Below are positions 6,758 through 7,218 of a DNA stretch of 7,218 nucleotides, piece by piece (the stretch's first letter is position 1; each line of letters starts with the position of its first letter). The position numbers and the translations under genes were made by a program. The notes beneath the pieces are model-generated. The model made no database searches, had not been told where the DNA came from, and saw only the letters and a program-made list of their open reading frames with translations. The stretch comes from an uncultured Ruminococcus sp. (GTDB lineage: Bacteria > Bacillota_A > Clostridia > Oscillospirales > Ruminococcaceae): contig CAMYYQ010000047.1 of assembly GCA_947303535.1 (NCBI GenBank), positions 1 through 7,218 of the forward strand, given 5' to 3'.

Positions 6758-6764
6758 CTCCTCC
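6758..6764 (-). promoter_or_regulatory. Ribosome binding site that decides the regulator start
   Basis: GGAGGAG lies 2 nt before the ATG at 6755 (GGAGG core 4 nt before it). It supports the 177-residue form over the longer frame. Confidence 0.75.
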
Positions 6765-6786
6765 ACTTATATCATTTGTTGAGATT

Positions 6787-6815
6787 AGTATAGCATAAAA
6801 GTAATTAGATGTCAA
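6787..6815 (-). promoter_or_regulatory. Sigma-A promoter of the regulator-hydrolase operon
   Basis: The minus strand has TTGACA (6810-6815), a 17-bp spacer and TATACT (6787-6792) with a TGn extension. The predicted transcript starts near 6780, about 25 nt before the start codon. Confidence 0.87.
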
Positions 6816-6817
6816 GA

Positions 6818-6833
6818 GGAGAACAAATTCTCC
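6818..6833. promoter_or_regulatory. Candidate operator upstream of the regulator-hydrolase promoter
   Basis: GGAGAA - CAAA - TTCTCC is a perfect 6-bp dyad whose edge is 2 bp upstream of the -35 box. A dimeric regulator, perhaps the adjacent winged-helix protein, could bind here to repress or activate. Confidence 0.45.
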
Positions 6834-6878
6834 AATAATATAAATGAAATATAATTCCCGATTTTTTTATCCGGAGTA

Positions 6879-6907
6879 TTGACAAATGTACAAAGGCGTG
6901 TTATACT
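6879..6907 (+). promoter_or_regulatory. Sigma-A promoter of the GntR gene
   Basis: TTGACA (6879-6884), 17-bp spacer, TATACT (6902-6907), with a TGn extension before the -10 box. The start near 6914 lies inside the large inverted repeat. Confidence 0.88.
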
Positions 6908-6937
6908 GTATATACAGTGATATATACAGTATAACAC
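6898..6937. promoter_or_regulatory. 40-bp perfect inverted repeat, GntR operator
   Basis: Two 17-bp arms (GTGTTATACTGTATATA at 6898-6914 and its reverse complement at 6921-6937) are separated by 6 bp (CAGTGA). The left arm and spacer contain a second perfect palindrome, ACTGTATATACAGT (6905-6918). The repeat covers the -10 box and the transcription start, so bound protein would shut off the promoter. Only the right half would be transcribed, which argues for a DNA operator and not an RNA hairpin. Autoregulation by the adjacent GntR protein is the natural inference. Confidence 0.8.
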
Positions 6938-6948
6938 AGGAGTGCACT

Positions 6949-7218
6949 ATGAAGATCTTTATAAAAAACAAATCAGAACTGCCTATCTATGAACAGATAG
7001 AGCAGCAGATAAAAGCTCAGATACTTGAAGGCAAGGTCAAAGAAGACGAGCAGCTGCCGTCTATCCGACAGCTTGCAAGAGATCTGAAAATAAGCGTTAT
7101 CACAACAACAAGAGTATACAATGACCTTGCCGAGGAGGGCTTTATCATCTCTGTAACAGGCAAGGGGTATTTCGTTGCACCAAGTAACAACGAGCTTCTC
7201 CGCGAGCGTATGCTCTGC
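6949..7218 (+). CDS. GntR-family transcriptional regulator, YtrA type, C-terminus outside window
   Basis: Ninety codons are visible before the right edge. The ATG at 6949 has AGGAG at 6938-6942, 6 nt upstream. Seen: SELPIYEQIEQQIKAQI (9-25), the standard N-terminal helix of GntR proteins, then QLPSIRQLARDLKISVITTTR (35-55), the winged helix-turn-helix, then GFIISVTGKGYFV (64-76), the wing. The helix that follows (residues 80 onward) begins what is likely the short dimerisation tail of the YtrA subfamily, whose members are about 120-130 residues long, so 30-40 residues are probably missing. YtrA-type regulators usually repress an operon that begins with their own gene and often encodes ABC transporter parts. 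Such genes would lie beyond the edge. The 40-bp operator supports autoregulation. Confidence 0.93.
   Translation, partial: MKIFIKNKSELPIYEQIEQQIKAQILEGKVKEDEQLPSIRQLARDLKISVITTTRVYNDLAEEGFIISVTGKGYFVAPSNNELLRERMLC

Noticed and set aside
6756..6815. Longer N-terminus for the winged-helix regulator, starting at a TTG at 6815
   Set aside because: That TTG is the first half of the -35 box TTGACA, upstream of the predicted transcription start, and the ATG at 6755 has a strong ribosome binding site.
6858..6876. Hairpin around the T-run between CCCGAT and ATCCGG
   Set aside because: The arms do not pair properly, and no gene ends there that would need a terminator.

Overview
The window looks like a piece of a chromosome from a fibre-degrading gut or rumen Clostridia, most likely Ruminococcus or a close relative. 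This is an inference from strong AGGAGG-type ribosome binding sites, sigma-A promoters with exact 17-bp spacers, moderate-to-low GC, a GH43 enzyme beside carbohydrate esterases, and a PAS/GGDEF protein of the type common in that group. No database search was possible.

Left part (1-3640, minus strand). A two-gene operon encodes a type-B carboxylesterase (1156-2664) and a GH43 glycoside hydrolase (1-1142, cut by the left edge). The GH43 ribosome binding site overlaps the esterase stop codon. The operon has a clear promoter at 2734-2762, with a perfect 7-bp inverted repeat abutting its -10 box. Just upstream lies a separate minus-strand gene for a small alpha/beta hydrolase resembling cinnamoyl/feruloyl esterases (2838-3575), with its own consensus promoter and terminator. 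None of the three enzymes shows a signal peptide. The simplest reading is an intracellular set that removes acyl and arabinosyl or xylosyl groups from imported plant-cell-wall oligosaccharides, probably arabinoxylan fragments.

Middle (3641-5218, plus strand). A diguanylate cyclase with the order PAS - GGDEF - PAS (3828-5162) is transcribed divergently from the feruloyl-esterase-like gene. It has its own promoter and a strong terminator that may work in both directions. Its GGDEF motif is intact, the inhibitory RxxD site is absent, and the protein stops directly after the second PAS domain.

Right part (5219-7218). A minus-strand operon encodes a winged-helix regulator (6222-6755) and an S33-type alpha/beta hydrolase (5246-6238), with a 17-nt gene overlap. 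Divergent from it is a GntR-family regulator of YtrA type (6949 to the right edge). A 40-bp perfect inverted repeat covers the promoter of the GntR gene, which points to autoregulation. Sequences resembling parts of this operator also occur at 2686-2699 and 3652-3665, beside the esterase genes, so a small local regulon is possible but unproven.

All gene ends are accounted for except the two cut by the window edges. I see no RNA genes, insertion sequences, CRISPR arrays or tRNAs. Nothing here clearly amounts to an undescribed system. The most useful leads are the PAS-GGDEF-PAS architecture, the candidate operators and the grouping of three unrelated esterase/hydrolase families.
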